From Datura wrightii (Eukaryota > Streptophyta > Magnoliopsida > Solanales > Solanaceae): 64,000 bases of DNA. The stretch covers positions 142,984,501 to 143,048,500 of the forward strand of contig JASDFA010000016.1 in the NCBI GenBank assembly GCA_035772735.1, written 5' to 3'. Numbering within the stretch: position 1 is the first letter of the stretch; every line of letters begins with the position of its first letter. Made by a program: the position numbers and the translations under genes. Positions 23,377 to 34,153 of the stretch are shown piece by piece. Below the pieces are notes generated by a model, which saw nothing but the letters and a program-made list of their open reading frames with translations, was not told the origin of the DNA and ran no database searches.

Positions 23377-25373
23377 TCTATTAGCTGGGGGAGAGGACGA
23401 GTGTTCATTGGGGGGTCCTTGATGTTTTATTTTAAAGATGAGCTGAAGTAGCCCTTGATGGGCTTTTGTGTTTTTATTATTATTATCTATGATGGATGGT
23501 GAGCCTTTGTCGGGCTCGATTTTAAATTTTGTTGATGATTTCCCTTGCTGAGCCTGTGATGTTGAATGATTTGGTTGAAAATTTTGAATAACTTGGTTGA
23601 AATTTTTGGATGAATGTTAGTGGCTAATAATGAGAATTGGGTCCTTGTCGTGAATTTTTTACTCCTTCAAGACCCAAGTCCTTTGGTTATTCGCCATGTA
23701 AATGATAGAATAGAAATCCAACTCCAAGGGTATTCTTCAAACCACAGTTCTTTTCGAGGAGCATTTCTTCATTTTACCTTACCTAGTTGTTGTCGAATTG
23801 GGTTGGCACTTCCCGATGATGGATTGAGTGATGACTTTCTTAAGGAAAAATTCCATGTCATTTTAAAGAATTTTACGGATTAGCTTTGAGTGGAACCACT
23901 AGAAATTTTCTTTTGGTTGAAATGGAATTTTAAAATGGGTCATGGAAATGAGAAATATGAGCAGATGTTTGAATCGAGAACATAGCACTCTTTGTCATAC
24001 TTTGTAGATTCCTCGCTTGACTTATGAATTTGTATGTTCTAGTGTCTTAACTCGAGATTTTGTGTGGATAATGAATTTCGTGGACTCTTTAGGTGTGATG
24101 CCTTGTGTGGTAAGGACTTTTGTGAATCTCATGCACAACTTCTTATCTAGAACTTTCCCCAAGTGTGACTCAAGGAAAAATGATAGATGTAGTAGCACTT
24201 AGAACAAGATCTTAGGCCTTCGTTTGTTAAGTCACTTCATCCAAAATGACCTCCTTGAACATTAATCTTTGATATCCAACATTTGAGCCTTGGACCCTTT
24301 CATTGAAAACCACATTACAAGCCTAATGACCATTTCTAATCCTTCTCTTTGGCACCCATCCTACCTAATTGCTTGTGATAAAATAATGAAAAAATGGGGC
24401 TTGAAGCCCATAAAATGGGGAGCGATAAGGAAATGAATGTGAAGATGAGGCAAAAGCCTAAGTTTGGGGATTTGCAAGAGAAGGGGGAAAATGAGAACTT
24501 CAATGTGAGGTAGCATCAAATTTGTGATGAAATGAATGAATCAATGGGTTGAAAGACCTCGAAACATCAGAAGAGAAAAGAATAGTAGAAAGGTGCTATC
24601 TTTTGCATATATAAGGCTAATTGTGGAATTCATGGGTGTTAAAAGGGTGGTTTGTGTTACACAAATGACGAAGATGAAGAACAAGGAGAAATAAGGTAGA
24701 GTAATCTCAATAAGATAATGGGATGTTGCAAGTGTTTATAAAAGCAGTAGGGAGGCATTAGCCATTAAATCTAAACATTTATCCTACCTTAACCCTAGCC
24801 TACATTTTGACCCTCAAGTCTTAAGTGATTTTAAGTGAAGATGCTCTACATTAGTGGGGAATTACATGAAGGGCAAGTCTATGGGTCGAGTTGGGTGCAT
24901 GCAGATTTCTTTTGGGGGAGTGAGTGAAATCTTCTCTTTGTGTGAATGTATTGAGTTCATAAAAAAATAGGGATTTTCTCTTCGGTGAGTGGAATCATCC
25001 CTTTTTAGGACACAATTGCATTAAAGGTAAACTTGTACATAAGGCATGAGAAATGCAAGCTCTAAGGCAAGCTTTGAATGTGCAATGATTATGAGTTGAG
25101 GTGCTATGTGTACTTCATGGATGAGTATGCCCTGATTTTTCAAAAATAAAGCTCTTGTGAATCACGCTTTCGGTTGGTGGTGGCCTCTTGAAATGTTTTC
25201 ATCTTTCTTGTTTTGGGGGAATTTGCTTCTCTTTTTCAGTGAGTCGGTGAGCATTTTTTGGGTTGTCTAAAGTCAACTGATTATTAATGCATACATTTGT
25301 GTGAAGTGGCATGTTGTTTACATGATAATAACTGCATTACATGAGGATAAGCAATGGTTCAAGTATGGGGGTT
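23357..25373 (+). other. ATH2 second copy: 3' untranslated region and PPT
   Basis: Aligns with 3613-5634. No convincing coding sequence. It begins with the stem-loop ATACATTG-GGGA-CAATGTAT (23357-23376), has the conserved block at 23810-23847 and ends in the PPT CAAGTATGGGGGTT (25360-25373). Confidence 0.75.
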
Positions 25374-26934
25374 TGATGAGTTGGTAATTTATTAACTCAT
25401 TAGGCTCTTGTTCATGAACTTTAGTCTAGTTTTCAAGTTTTTTAGATGGATTTTATGCCTTTTTTTAATTTTTGTGTGCTGATATCTGATTGGGAGAACA
25501 GAGCAAAAAAGGAAGCAAAAAGAAGGGAATCAGGTGAAAATCAGTGCTTCACCGGAGGAGACCGGGGAAACGCTAGCCAAACCCCTACCAAGAGCTGATG
25601 GACAATGCCTTAAAGAATGATAGCGATCGGTGAATGAAGACTTCAACTGGTGACTCGCCAGTACTTTCACTGATTGACACCTGAACTTTCTGAATCAAAG
25701 AGAAAAGAATCGGCAGCATGTGGGTGGAGACCGGCGAAATGCCAACGGAATCATCTAAGGCCATTGGAACTCACTGGAGACGAAACTAATTAGAGTCGGC
25801 AGTTTGTGGAATGTAACAGGCGGACCTTCGATACTCCCACAAATGCCAGAACACTGATCAGGGGTAAAAATGTCCAACACAGAAAAAGAGATAGGTGGAT
25901 ACCCTATTTTTGGATATATTCTAGAGAAAAGTACTTATGTACTCATCAGATCTCAATTTTTAGCTTTTAGAACATTCTCTTGGCAGAGAAGAAAGTAAGA
26001 ATTTGATTGGGGGAAATTGAAATGAATTTTTTCTTTTTCTTCTTCTTCTTCTTCAAAGCTAGGTACTGTCATTGTTGAAGACTTCTTGCTGAACTTGATT
26101 TTTCTACTCGTATTATTGAATTCAATGAGTTTATTGTTAAATGTTCTTTTGAATTTCTTAATTATGAGTAGCTAAATCATTAATTAGAGGTGTGTGGTGA
26201 TGAATGCTTAATTAGAGTGAGTATTGCTAGAGTCATCTCAATATTTTTAAATTAGTGTAAATCTATTAGATTCTCTCTGATCTATAATTGAAGATCCATT
26301 GTTGTTGATGTGGGTCTAATTTTTCTTACTTGATTTTTGCTTGCAAAAGAAGAATTAAGTATTGGGAGAGAATTTAATGGTGGACATGGATGGGAGATTG
26401 TGAAATTGGTCTGGAAATAGCCAAATGTACTCACTCCTAATTAATATCTAATAACTAGAAAATTAGTGTAGCTATTAATCCAAATCTGATTGGGTTGAGC
26501 TAATGGTGTTTGGGGGTTTGAAAAAACTTTAGCAAGAGCTATTTATGAGGATGAAAGGCATTAAGTGCCCACTTTCCTGATATTACTTACGCAAATTGAA
26601 CTTATGAGATGACCTAGCATGACCCTATTTAGTTAGAATATCATCTACACCACACCTCTTGTCTTTCACATTCTTGTCAACAACCTTGGTAATTTTTCTA
26701 TCATAGTTAGCCTACCTAGAAGTTATATTCTATTTGAAATTTTAATCTTCCCCAACATGTTTATTTTCATGTTATTTACAAGTGGTGCAAGCTAAATTCA
26801 ATTTCTCAAATGACACTCGTGTGTGTCATTCACTAGTCCCTATGGGATTTAACCCCGACATCCGTCAGGATATTAATTTTGATACAATGACCGTCTATGC
26901 TCTTTGCATGAGGAGTATATTTTGGATGTTATCA
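25374..26934 (+). repeat. ATH2 3' LTR
   Basis: 1561 bp, TGATGAGTTGG to GTTATCA, preceded by a PPT and followed immediately by ATH1 integrase sequence. It carries the same palindromic start and GC-rich dyad region (about 25540-25830) as 5635-7186, with visible substitutions and small indels. Confidence 0.9.
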
Positions 26935-27600
26935 CATACCACCCTCATACTAGTGAACAGGTTGAAGTGTCAAACAGGGAAGCCAAGCAGATTCTACAAA
27001 AAATAGTGAACGCTCAACACAAGGATTGGGCAAGAAAATTAGATGATGCTTTGTGGACATATAGAACTACCTATAAGACGCCAATTGGTACTTTCACCAT
27101 ATTGGTTGGTATATGGGAAGGCGTGCCACTTACCTGTAGAGCTGGAATATCAGGCATACTAGGCTGTGAGAAGGTTGAAAATGGACCATGAGTTAGCTGG
27201 AAAAAAGTGCTTGTTGCAGCTACATGAGCTTGAAGAATTCCGATGGCATGTATATGAGAATGCAAAGTTGTACAAAGAGAAAACCAAGAGATCGCATGAC
27301 AAGCATATAGTGCCGAGAATTTTTAAGCCAGGGCAGATGGTATAACTCTTCAAATCTGATTAAAATTATTCCGAGGGAAGTTGAGGTCCAAGTGGTCTAG
27401 ACCATTTAAGGTTCCTTGGATGACCCCATATGGGGCAATTGAATTGTGAGAAAAGAAGATAAAAATGCCAGATAAAAATGCCACATTTTTGGTGAATGGT
27501 CAAAGGTGCAAGGACTATTGGTGTGAGGATGTTAATTGAGAGAAGACATCTATCACCTTATCTGACGAATGAGTGTGAATTGGATCGTGACACGATGATA
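26935..27600 (+). pseudogene. ATH1 integrase, C-terminal part of core and tail
   Basis: Resumes the integrase left at about 1960. YHPHTSEQVEVSNREAKQIL includes the catalytic Glu. It is followed by KDWARKLDDALWTYRTTYKT, a frameshift near 27100, then MDHELAGKKCLLQLHELEEF, ENAKLYKEKTKR, and the GPF-like segment (RWSRPFKVP-like, about 27390-27420). It ends in SNECELDRDTMINQVLHGRQPV-like sequence near 27600-27630. Roughly 60-70 residues between the two halves, with the second catalytic Asp, are absent. This proves that 1964-26934 is inserted in, and partly replaces, ATH1 pol. Confidence 0.85.
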
Positions 27601-28106
27601 AATCAGGTGCTACATGGGAGGCAACCTGTGATTGTAATGTAATAGTTAGGAGTTATTTTTAAAAAAAGAAGTCGTGCCACAACTAAGAATGCGGCACTTG
27701 GTGGGAGGCAACCCACTATTTTCTAATTTATTTGTGTTTTTGGATGCAATACAGGATGAGGTGGAGCTTAGGAAAGAAATTGAGGATAAAATTGCATTGA
27801 GGAAGTCAAGGTCAGGCCGAAGGAGAAATCTAAGTACAAAGCACAAACGGAATGTAAATAATAGACCAGGGCGATGGTCCATGTCAGAGAGTACACTCTT
27901 CGTGTGAGGCTCCATGTCATGGAGATGCCTAAAAATCCAAACACTGTAAAATAGTGAAGGACCGTGATAGGTCCATGTCATAGAGCAAGATTTTCATGAT
28001 GATCTTCATGACATGGTGATGCCATTTTTTTCTGAGTTCATTAAACAGTTAGGTCACCCAACCCCAGATTTCCTTTTTTATTTCCCATTTTGGCATTTTG
28101 GCCCTA
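27601..28106 (+). other. ATH1 post-pol region with decayed hairpin motifs
   Basis: Two GGGAGGCAACC-type motifs (27617-27628, 27703-27715) mark the end of pol. A splice-acceptor-like TTTTTGGATGCAATACAGG follows (27736-27754). At 27865-28025 there are repeated CTCCATGTCATGGAG- and CATGTCAGAG-like stretches, which look like decayed versions of the GTGTCACGGAG hairpins found at the same relative place in ATH3 (38187-38321). A possible 77-codon frame at 27674-27907 is charged but matches nothing I know. Confidence 0.6.
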
Positions 28107-28472
28107 AACATCATCATCCAGTAGCTCCAAAAACGCTGGCCTAATCTTACACATAGATCTGGGATAGTCATTCATGGGGTAGTCCCTATCCACCTGCCAT
28201 AGCTCATCTTTTGTCGTTGACCGTGCTCCAATCCAAAGTTACAACATCTGCAGTCTAAACATCCTGGAATCATAGCTATCATCTTGAGCTTGTCACTCAG
28301 TGAGTGTGAGGACTAGACCATAAGTAGTATCTTGCACCTTAGTCCTTGTCATATCCACATCATCATGAGGAGATACACTGAGTAGACTCAAACATTAAGT
28401 CAACTGATGATGAGGCAGATGAATCTGACCTCGGCGAGGAGGCCCTTGCACCAGATGAGGAGGTTGATACAG
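28107..28472 (+). pseudogene. ATH1 additional ORF remnant with an internal inversion
   Basis: 28107-28360 is inverted: read on the minus strand it gives DYPMNDYPRSMCKIRPAFLE and LLDDD, matching LDYPFGENARALCKVGPAFVE and DDDVP in the ATH3 protein. From about 28362 the plus strand encodes the acidic tail, DESDLGEEALAPDEEVDTVV, ending in TGA at 28470-28472. This matches the ATH3 tail ADLDMGDEAAAPDEEVEYFD. Most of the N-terminal region is gone. The gene was thus originally on the plus strand like the rest of ATH1. Confidence 0.72.
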
Positions 28473-30077
28473 TTGTTTGATCAAGGAGTCTTCACCACCT
28501 AACTTCATTTTTACATTGTTTGGTTGCAAGCACGGGGGCAGTGCTCATTTTAAGTGTGCGGTGGTCATACTGTGTTTGTCTATCTCTTGTAATGAATGGT
28601 TACAAAGAAACAATGTGTGACATGTAATTTATAGCTAAGAACAAGACTGGGTACTTGGCATGTAATAGTTAGTAAAATTATCTATTCTTGTTCCTATTCT
28701 TTTGCTAGAAATTATTTTTCATTTTTGAGTTTCTCGGCATTTGTGTTTGGTACTTTTCCCGAGAACAGTCCCTTTGAACCAAGTAGATTTTTTTCTTTTT
28801 TTAGTCATACTTAGAAACGATTCCCTATGATGGATGGATGACGACCGTCTTAAGGAAAATTAGTCATGTTTAGGAAATAAAACCATTGCTAATGAGCTAG
28901 AGTACTCCACTTAGTTAAATGCTAGACTTCATGGGATATTCATTCAAAAAAGAAAATAGCAATGAGAATAATGGTAGGATCACATAATGCCTTGGTGTTT
29001 TAACTCTAAACTGTAAAATTGTAGGTTTAGTTGTGCTTGTACTCAATGTGGATGTAATAGTAAAAGAGGTCTAGGATAACCAAGTTTGAACCTCGGTGCC
29101 ATGTGTGGTGAGAACTTGCTATATTTCTAGCGAACCAACATCTAGTATGTGCCTTGTGTGTATGAAAAAGCTGAAATTGGCATTAAACTTGTCGGATATG
29201 ATTAAGTCACTTCTTTGTGAACCTAAATTATTTTCCTGTATCACTCATTGTGCCTCACACTAATGTTATCCCAAGTGAACCCCGTTTGACCCTTTAAGCC
29301 CATTCTTTGAAACAACCGCACTAATTATCCTTATCTTGTTTGTTCAAATAGCCTCAATATTAATTTGATCCAAATAGGCCCTATTGCACTTTATTAAGAC
29401 ATTAGGTCAAAGAAGTGATCAAAGGAAAGGGTAAATAGTAAGGTGGGAAAAGGATTGGTGTACGTACTCAAATTGTTGGACAAGAGCTAAATATTATGAA
29501 AAAAAATTGATATTTGTGAGTCTAAGCTATGGGTACACACTCCTTACATTATGGATAAGGATAAGTAAGTGAGGGGAAAAACAATATTGAAAGGGGGTGA
29601 GTGAAGTGCTAAAAAGGGAAATATGTAATTGTCTTAAAGTGCATAGGGATAAGACTCACTATAAGCTAAATAATCCTACCCTCTCTTAGCCAACATTACA
29701 ACCATGAAAAGCCCTTTTGATCCTACAAGTTGATGTCATTCTTTGTTGAATAGTACACTACAAGCAAACGTATGGTGTGTTAGGTATGCTTGAAATATTC
29801 TTTGGAGTGCGAGCGAATCATTTTCTAGAATGTTCCTTAATGTGAACATATTTGTCTCATGCATGTAGGGACATTGTATAAAAGTGAGGGCATATGAGGG
29901 GAATACTTTGGTGTTAATGACCTCGTTGCTATAATGTAACCATGTTTTCGAGATTTTCGGTTGAAAAGTTATTCGCTAGGGCTTGTGATTCTACTTATGA
30001 ATATGGTGAGTGAAGATCATGCTTGATTGAATGAATTGTATGCCACGATTAAAGTGTTAGCATAGAAAGGTGAGAGT
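28473..30077 (+). other. ATH1 3' untranslated region
   Basis: No coding sequence recognised. It holds a stem-loop (28529-28545), a purine-rich AAGTGTGCGGTGG at 28552-28564 and the conserved block at 28821-28856. It is interrupted by SL2 and ATH3 and continues at 42653-42726 up to the PPT. Confidence 0.65.
28529..28545 (+). other. Stem-loop after the aORF (ATH1)
   Basis: AGCAC and GTGCT arms around GGGGGCA, aligned with GAACACTG-AGGA-CAGTGTTC in ATH3. The stem base A-T of ATH3 is G-C here, a compensating change. Confidence 0.5.
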
Positions 30078-32433
30078 GATATTGTCACACCCCACCTTGG
30101 GGTGTATGACTGGCACCTGGTGCCCTACTAGGACCTGAACTGCTAGACTACTAAGCCTGAGCACATCTGGTGCCTGGCTGGCTCTAACTCGGATTCAGGG
30201 AAACAACGGGCTATATAACGGCTGTAAATACAGCCTCCGGCTGACTAGGCCTATAGCCACCTGTACCTGTACTAACAGCTAACCAGAAACATATCAAAAT
30301 AGGGGAGCCTATGCGGGCCGACAAGGCCACCATGCTGTCTAGTTATCTGTAACTCAACAATGAGATATTGGAAAGCTACGTGACCGGCAAGGTCACCACT
30401 ACTGTCAAGCTATGGCCCCACACGGCCAACATAAAAGAAACAGAAGTACTAACAACTATACAACTGCACGGCCTCACACGACCGACTCATCTGACCACAG
30501 GGAAATATATACACAGACTGCAAGCCTCTAAGAATACTGATAAGATGGCCGGGACAGGGCCCTGACCTACCCATGTTGTACAACAAAAGAAAAGGGATAA
30601 ACCTCTAGCTATCTAGCTCCGGATGACTGGAGCTGATGACCTTGTGAGCTGACTGGAATCACGAGGTATCGACCCCTCGTCTATGAGTACCTGCAGGCAA
30701 GTAATGCAGCGCCCCACTGGGCATCAGTACCACTGGTACTGAGTATGTAAAACAATTAACTGAAAGAAATATCTGAAAACAACAACACAACTGATGGAAC
30801 TGAAATAGGAAGGAATAGACTAACTGACTGAAAATGTAAAACTATGCCTACTCTTAACTATACTGGAAGGAGTAGGAGTCATACCTGGAGATGTATCGTT
30901 CTACTATCGATCTACTCATATCTCATGTAACATAGCATAACATAACATAACATAACACACACAAACCTTACCCGGCCCCCATAAGCCGGGAGGTACAAAC
31001 AACACGAAATCTATACCCCTACCCCGGTCGTCCCATCTCCTATAATAACTATAAGAATCCTGTCGGTCCCTTGGGTATGCACTTGGGCTCGCTGAGCCCC
31101 TGACTATAACTGTACCTGAGTCCGGAGGACTCCTGAATCAACACCCGGGCGTATCCGCTCGACGGGGGTGTATAAGGGCCGACCAAGGCACAATATGGGG
31201 AAAACTGGCATCCCATCTTCGTCCCTTGTGGGACAGCATGCCACTCCATAGAGAGACGTGTCCTCGTCCTCTAGCGGACGAGTCGATACAGCTATTAACC
31301 CTGGGGTGGTCATGGATGCTAGGTAATCCAACCCCAAGACAATACAATGGTCTCAACTAGTAATACTATCTGCATATCAACATACTGAAGCTAATGATAA
31401 TAAAGTATATGTACATACTGTATGCTGAACTAGTGATAGTGATATGTACGTATTCAATATGTGCTAAGACTGATAATAGTATATATATGTATAAATATAA
31501 TCTTCTACCATACTATACTGAGTCTTGTGTTGACAAGATATAGTTTTTCTGCTGGAAACCATGTTGTATAACTGAATTTCTATAGTAACATGATTTACTA
31601 TCTCTAACATGCTTTCTAAACTTTATTTTTAACCTATCGTTCTTCTTCTGAGATACCTTACAGGTAATTACATTGCTTTACTGGGTTTCAACTGAATACG
31701 ATAATATCCTAACATTCTTTGCTAAATCACATACTGGACATGCTGTACCGTTTCTAACACTTGTATCAGAATTTATATCGTGCTAGCAAGTTCCATGCCA
31801 TACATAACACGATGCTTCTAATATCGTACCAACATTCGTAATAAACATAACACACGACTTCTGAACGTTCTACTGGCCTTTAAACTACTTTACTATACCA
31901 AGATTACTAACTTGCCAAGGAAACTAGCTTTACATACCTTCGCTTCTGATTTCCCGACTAACTGGCATAGCTTGGTCAGTATTTCAGCTATTCCTCCCAA
32001 CTGCATTCATAAATAGGTCAATCAGTACTAAATACAACTTTATTTTGAAGGACGACATCACTTTCGATATAATTATAGCCTAAACTTAGGCTTATCGAAA
32101 GACGGTCGAAAACTCGCTATTTTCCAGAAGTCCAGAAGGGAGAAGTATTTACTTCACAGCTAGGAACACATAGACACTAGTTTGGAGCAATTCCACTTAC
32201 CTTAGTCCGGTAGCTCGAGGATTCGTCGGCCGTGTTTCGCGAAACTAAATCCGTAGGAATGCTCTTTGCTACTAAATACTTCGGTATCTGAGGTTAATTT
32301 GGGTTTGGACTACGTTTAGCAGCGTAATCGGACGAAAATATATTTACCCTCTTCGTTCTTTTCTTTCCTCTGGTCTTTCCTCTCTGTTTTCACTGGAAAT
32401 TATAAGAATGATTGATAAAAAACCGAAGTGGGG

Positions 32434-32442
32434 CTTTATATA
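32434..32442 (-). promoter_or_regulatory. SL2 putative TATA box
   Basis: Sense TATATAAAG, 22 bp downstream of the 40-bp hairpin and about 230 bp from the sense start of the LTR. A standard plant core promoter signal; the transcription start is not shown. Confidence 0.55.
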
Positions 32443-32464
32443 CTTGGGCCTGGACAAGGCCAAT

Positions 32465-32504
32465 GTGTCACGGAGCCAACGCGGAGGCTCCACCTCCATG
32501 ACTC
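32465..32504. repeat. 40-bp hairpin module in SL2
   Basis: GTGTCACGGAG, then CCAACGCGGAG, then CCTCCATGACTC. It matches the ATH3 module in length, arms and centre although SL2 is chromovirus-like. A second partial module (CCATCGCGGAGG) follows at 32509-32520. Confidence 0.75.
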
Positions 32505-33617
32505 GTTGCCATCGCGGAGGGGCTCTGCCTTGGCTCCTTCTGCGATGGTTCGTAGGTTTCTCGTCCGATCCTTTTCCTGGACCTTTCTTTAGCACGTATG
32601 GCCTTCAAATATGCTTAACCAATGTGCGAATAGGTCATCTAGGTGCTGGGAATCCTACGGGGTATAACAGATGTTCGCGCTCTGCTGCTCGGTATATATT
32701 ATACACCGACACGCAAGTGTACGTGGTCAAACAAGTAATAAAGTGGCTAAGTAGCCAAGTATCGATCCAAGGAGGCTGCTCTAGATATGCAAAACTGCCT
32801 AGTTTACTATATCTCTATTCTATTTCTAACTATGTTAACAACAATCCAACCAAGATTTGAGTAAGTTTTGTTTCTAAACTAATTATCTACTAAAATTAAT
32901 AACTACTATTTACGTTGAGTTTAGACAATGGATATGCACATGCCAAGGTTAAGAACGAGTAATGAACTTGATAATCATGATAATTTGGTCATCTTCTTCT
33001 TCATATTGCTAGCCAAGAACGTTTGCCTAGAAATTAAAACTTCCGTATTTAATTTCACTTTAGCTTCATAAACCATTCGTCTACATTTCTGTGATCAAAT
33101 GCAATTTAGGACCTAACACTACAATTCCGGTTCCTAAATTGACTAATACGGCTTTCAAGTATATTTCTATCAAGAAAGCACATCAAAACCCAATTTTCCC
33201 AAATCAAGTTAAGAACAATACCCTATTAATTCACAACTTTCCAATTTCATGCTCTCTCGAGTGAAATTGGACTTTTAAGATATACATTAATGGTGGCCAA
33301 TCAAGAATGTAATAAGCACAAGAATTAATAGAACAACATGCAAGAAGAAGAAGACACCATATCAATTTTTACCAACATTCATTTCACAAGTTCAAAATCT
33401 CAGCAAGAGAGCAATTAGCCACTCATTCTTGGATTAATCATCCTAGAATGAGTGTGAATCATGCATACAATTGAAGGAAAGAAGAAGGGAAGAGAAGAAA
33501 ACTCTTATCTTTTCTATTCTTCAACTGCCACAAAACCACGTTCCTGCTCCCACTTCTGAACTCAGGCTAAAAAACTAAAACTAAAAAAAAAACCCCTTTA
33601 AAAATAACCTAAGTGTG

Positions 33618-33627
33618 CTATTTATAC
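33618..33627 (-). promoter_or_regulatory. ATH3 LTR TATA box (3' LTR copy)
   Basis: Sense GTATAAATAG, 33 bp downstream of the proximal 40-bp hairpin. The 5' LTR copy is at 42124-42133. ATH1 has TATAAATAG at 43251-43259 with nearly the same spacing from its hairpin. Confidence 0.65.
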
Positions 33628-33660
33628 TAGTGGGAAATTTTTCCCGGAATAACAAGCAAC

Positions 33661-33795
33661 GTGTCACGGAGGCCAACGCGGAGCACTGCCTCCGTGACAC
33701 GGCGTGGACGCGGACCCTCTCTGGAAATTGCATGGTCCGGATAATTAGCCTCAACGTGGCACGGAGGCCATCGCGGAGGCCTGTCTCCGTGCCAC
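33661..33795. repeat. Paired 40-bp hairpins in U3 of ATH3 3' LTR
   Basis: The first (33661-33700) has perfect 13-bp arms GTGTCACGGAGGC and GCCTCCGTGACAC. The second (33756-33795) has GTGGCACGGAG and CTCCGTGCCAC, where both arms changed together (TGTCAC to TGGCAC). The starts are 95 bp apart. The same pair is at 42167-42206 and 42262-42301 in the other LTR. Confidence 0.85.
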
Positions 33796-34138
33796 GGAGC
33801 TGACGCGCAGGCACACTGGAAATTGCCACTTTTATTTCTGCCCAGGCAGTGTGCTATCGCGATGGCAGCGTGGCACGGCACCATCGCGGAGCCACTGCAA
33901 AATATGCCATCCGAGGTCTTTTCCACGCTCGCATCCAAGTCCAACTCCGACATAGTTCCAACACGCATTTTAGCTCTTAAAAATCACATTATCCTGCAAA
34001 ACAAATGCTAATCATGTTGGTTAGTATAAATTCGCATTTTATTACCAAATACATGATATTATATACACATTGCACAACAAACAAGGTAAAAATGATACGT
34101 TTGAGTATCACTTGGGCATATAAATCTGCCCAAGATCA

Positions 34139-34153
34139 CTTACCCCACACTTA
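34139..34153 (-). other. ATH3 polypurine tract
   Basis: Sense AAGTGTGGGGTAAG directly before the LTR TGATCTT. It matches the ATH1 PPT AAGTGTGGGGTGG. Confidence 0.8.

Larger units (their letters stand above)
5635..26934 (+). mobile_element. ATH2: Athila-type element, gag-PR-aORF without RT/IN, carrying nested TEK2 and SL1
   Basis: Complete LTR-to-LTR unit: 5' LTR 5635-7186, tRNA-Asp PBS, decayed gag and PR, post-pol spacer, aORF, 3' untranslated region, PPT and 3' LTR 25374-26934. RT, RNase H and IN are absent: PR runs directly into the spacer that normally follows IN (9690-9790). TEK2 (12436-21745) and SL1 (21757-23356) inserted later. The upstream fragment 1964-5634 shares the LTR at 5635, so the whole is a tandem array internal-LTR-internal-LTR inside the integrase of ATH1. 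The right junction with ATH1 integrase at 26935 is clean. The left edge at about 1964 is eroded, so no TSD can be shown. Confidence 0.82.
30083..32669 (-). repeat. SL2: solo LTR, chromovirus type, with split TSD
   Basis: 2587 bp; on the plus strand TGTCACACCCCACC to GGGGTATAACA, so the sense strand starts TGTTATACCCC. It is preceded by GATAT (30078-30082). The matching GATAT is at 42648-42652, because ATH3 inserted 2 bp after the LTR end. It resembles TEK2 LTRs in its termini and in the ACATACTCAGTAC motif (30738-30753 region). It contains a GTACC/GGTAC dyad (about 30726-30742), a CATAA microsatellite (30930-30958), a sense-strand TATATAAAG box (32434-32442) and the 40-bp hairpin (32465-32504). 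Confidence 0.88.
32672..34138 (-). repeat. ATH3 3' LTR
   Basis: 1467 bp, plus-strand TGTTCGCGCTC to AAGATCA; sense starts TGATCTTGGGC. It carries two 40-bp hairpins (33661-33700, 33756-33795), a GC-rich third block (33845-33890), and a sense TATA box GTATAAATAG at 33618-33627. Confidence 0.95.

Noticed and set aside
27674..27907. A small charged protein gene in the ATH1 post-pol region
   Set aside because: It starts within the GGGAGGCAACCC spacer and has no counterpart frame in ATH2, ATH3 or ATH4.
32408..32860. A 150-codon plus-strand open frame across the SL2/ATH3 boundary
   Set aside because: It lies in two LTRs joined by the ATH3 insertion, opposite to their sense strands; the frame is open only because the sequence is GC-rich there.
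33581..33968. Overlapping open frames in the ATH3 LTR (repeated at 42087-42474)
   Set aside because: They appear in both LTR copies and coincide with the GC-rich hairpins; no domain is recognisable and they lie upstream of or across the TATA box.
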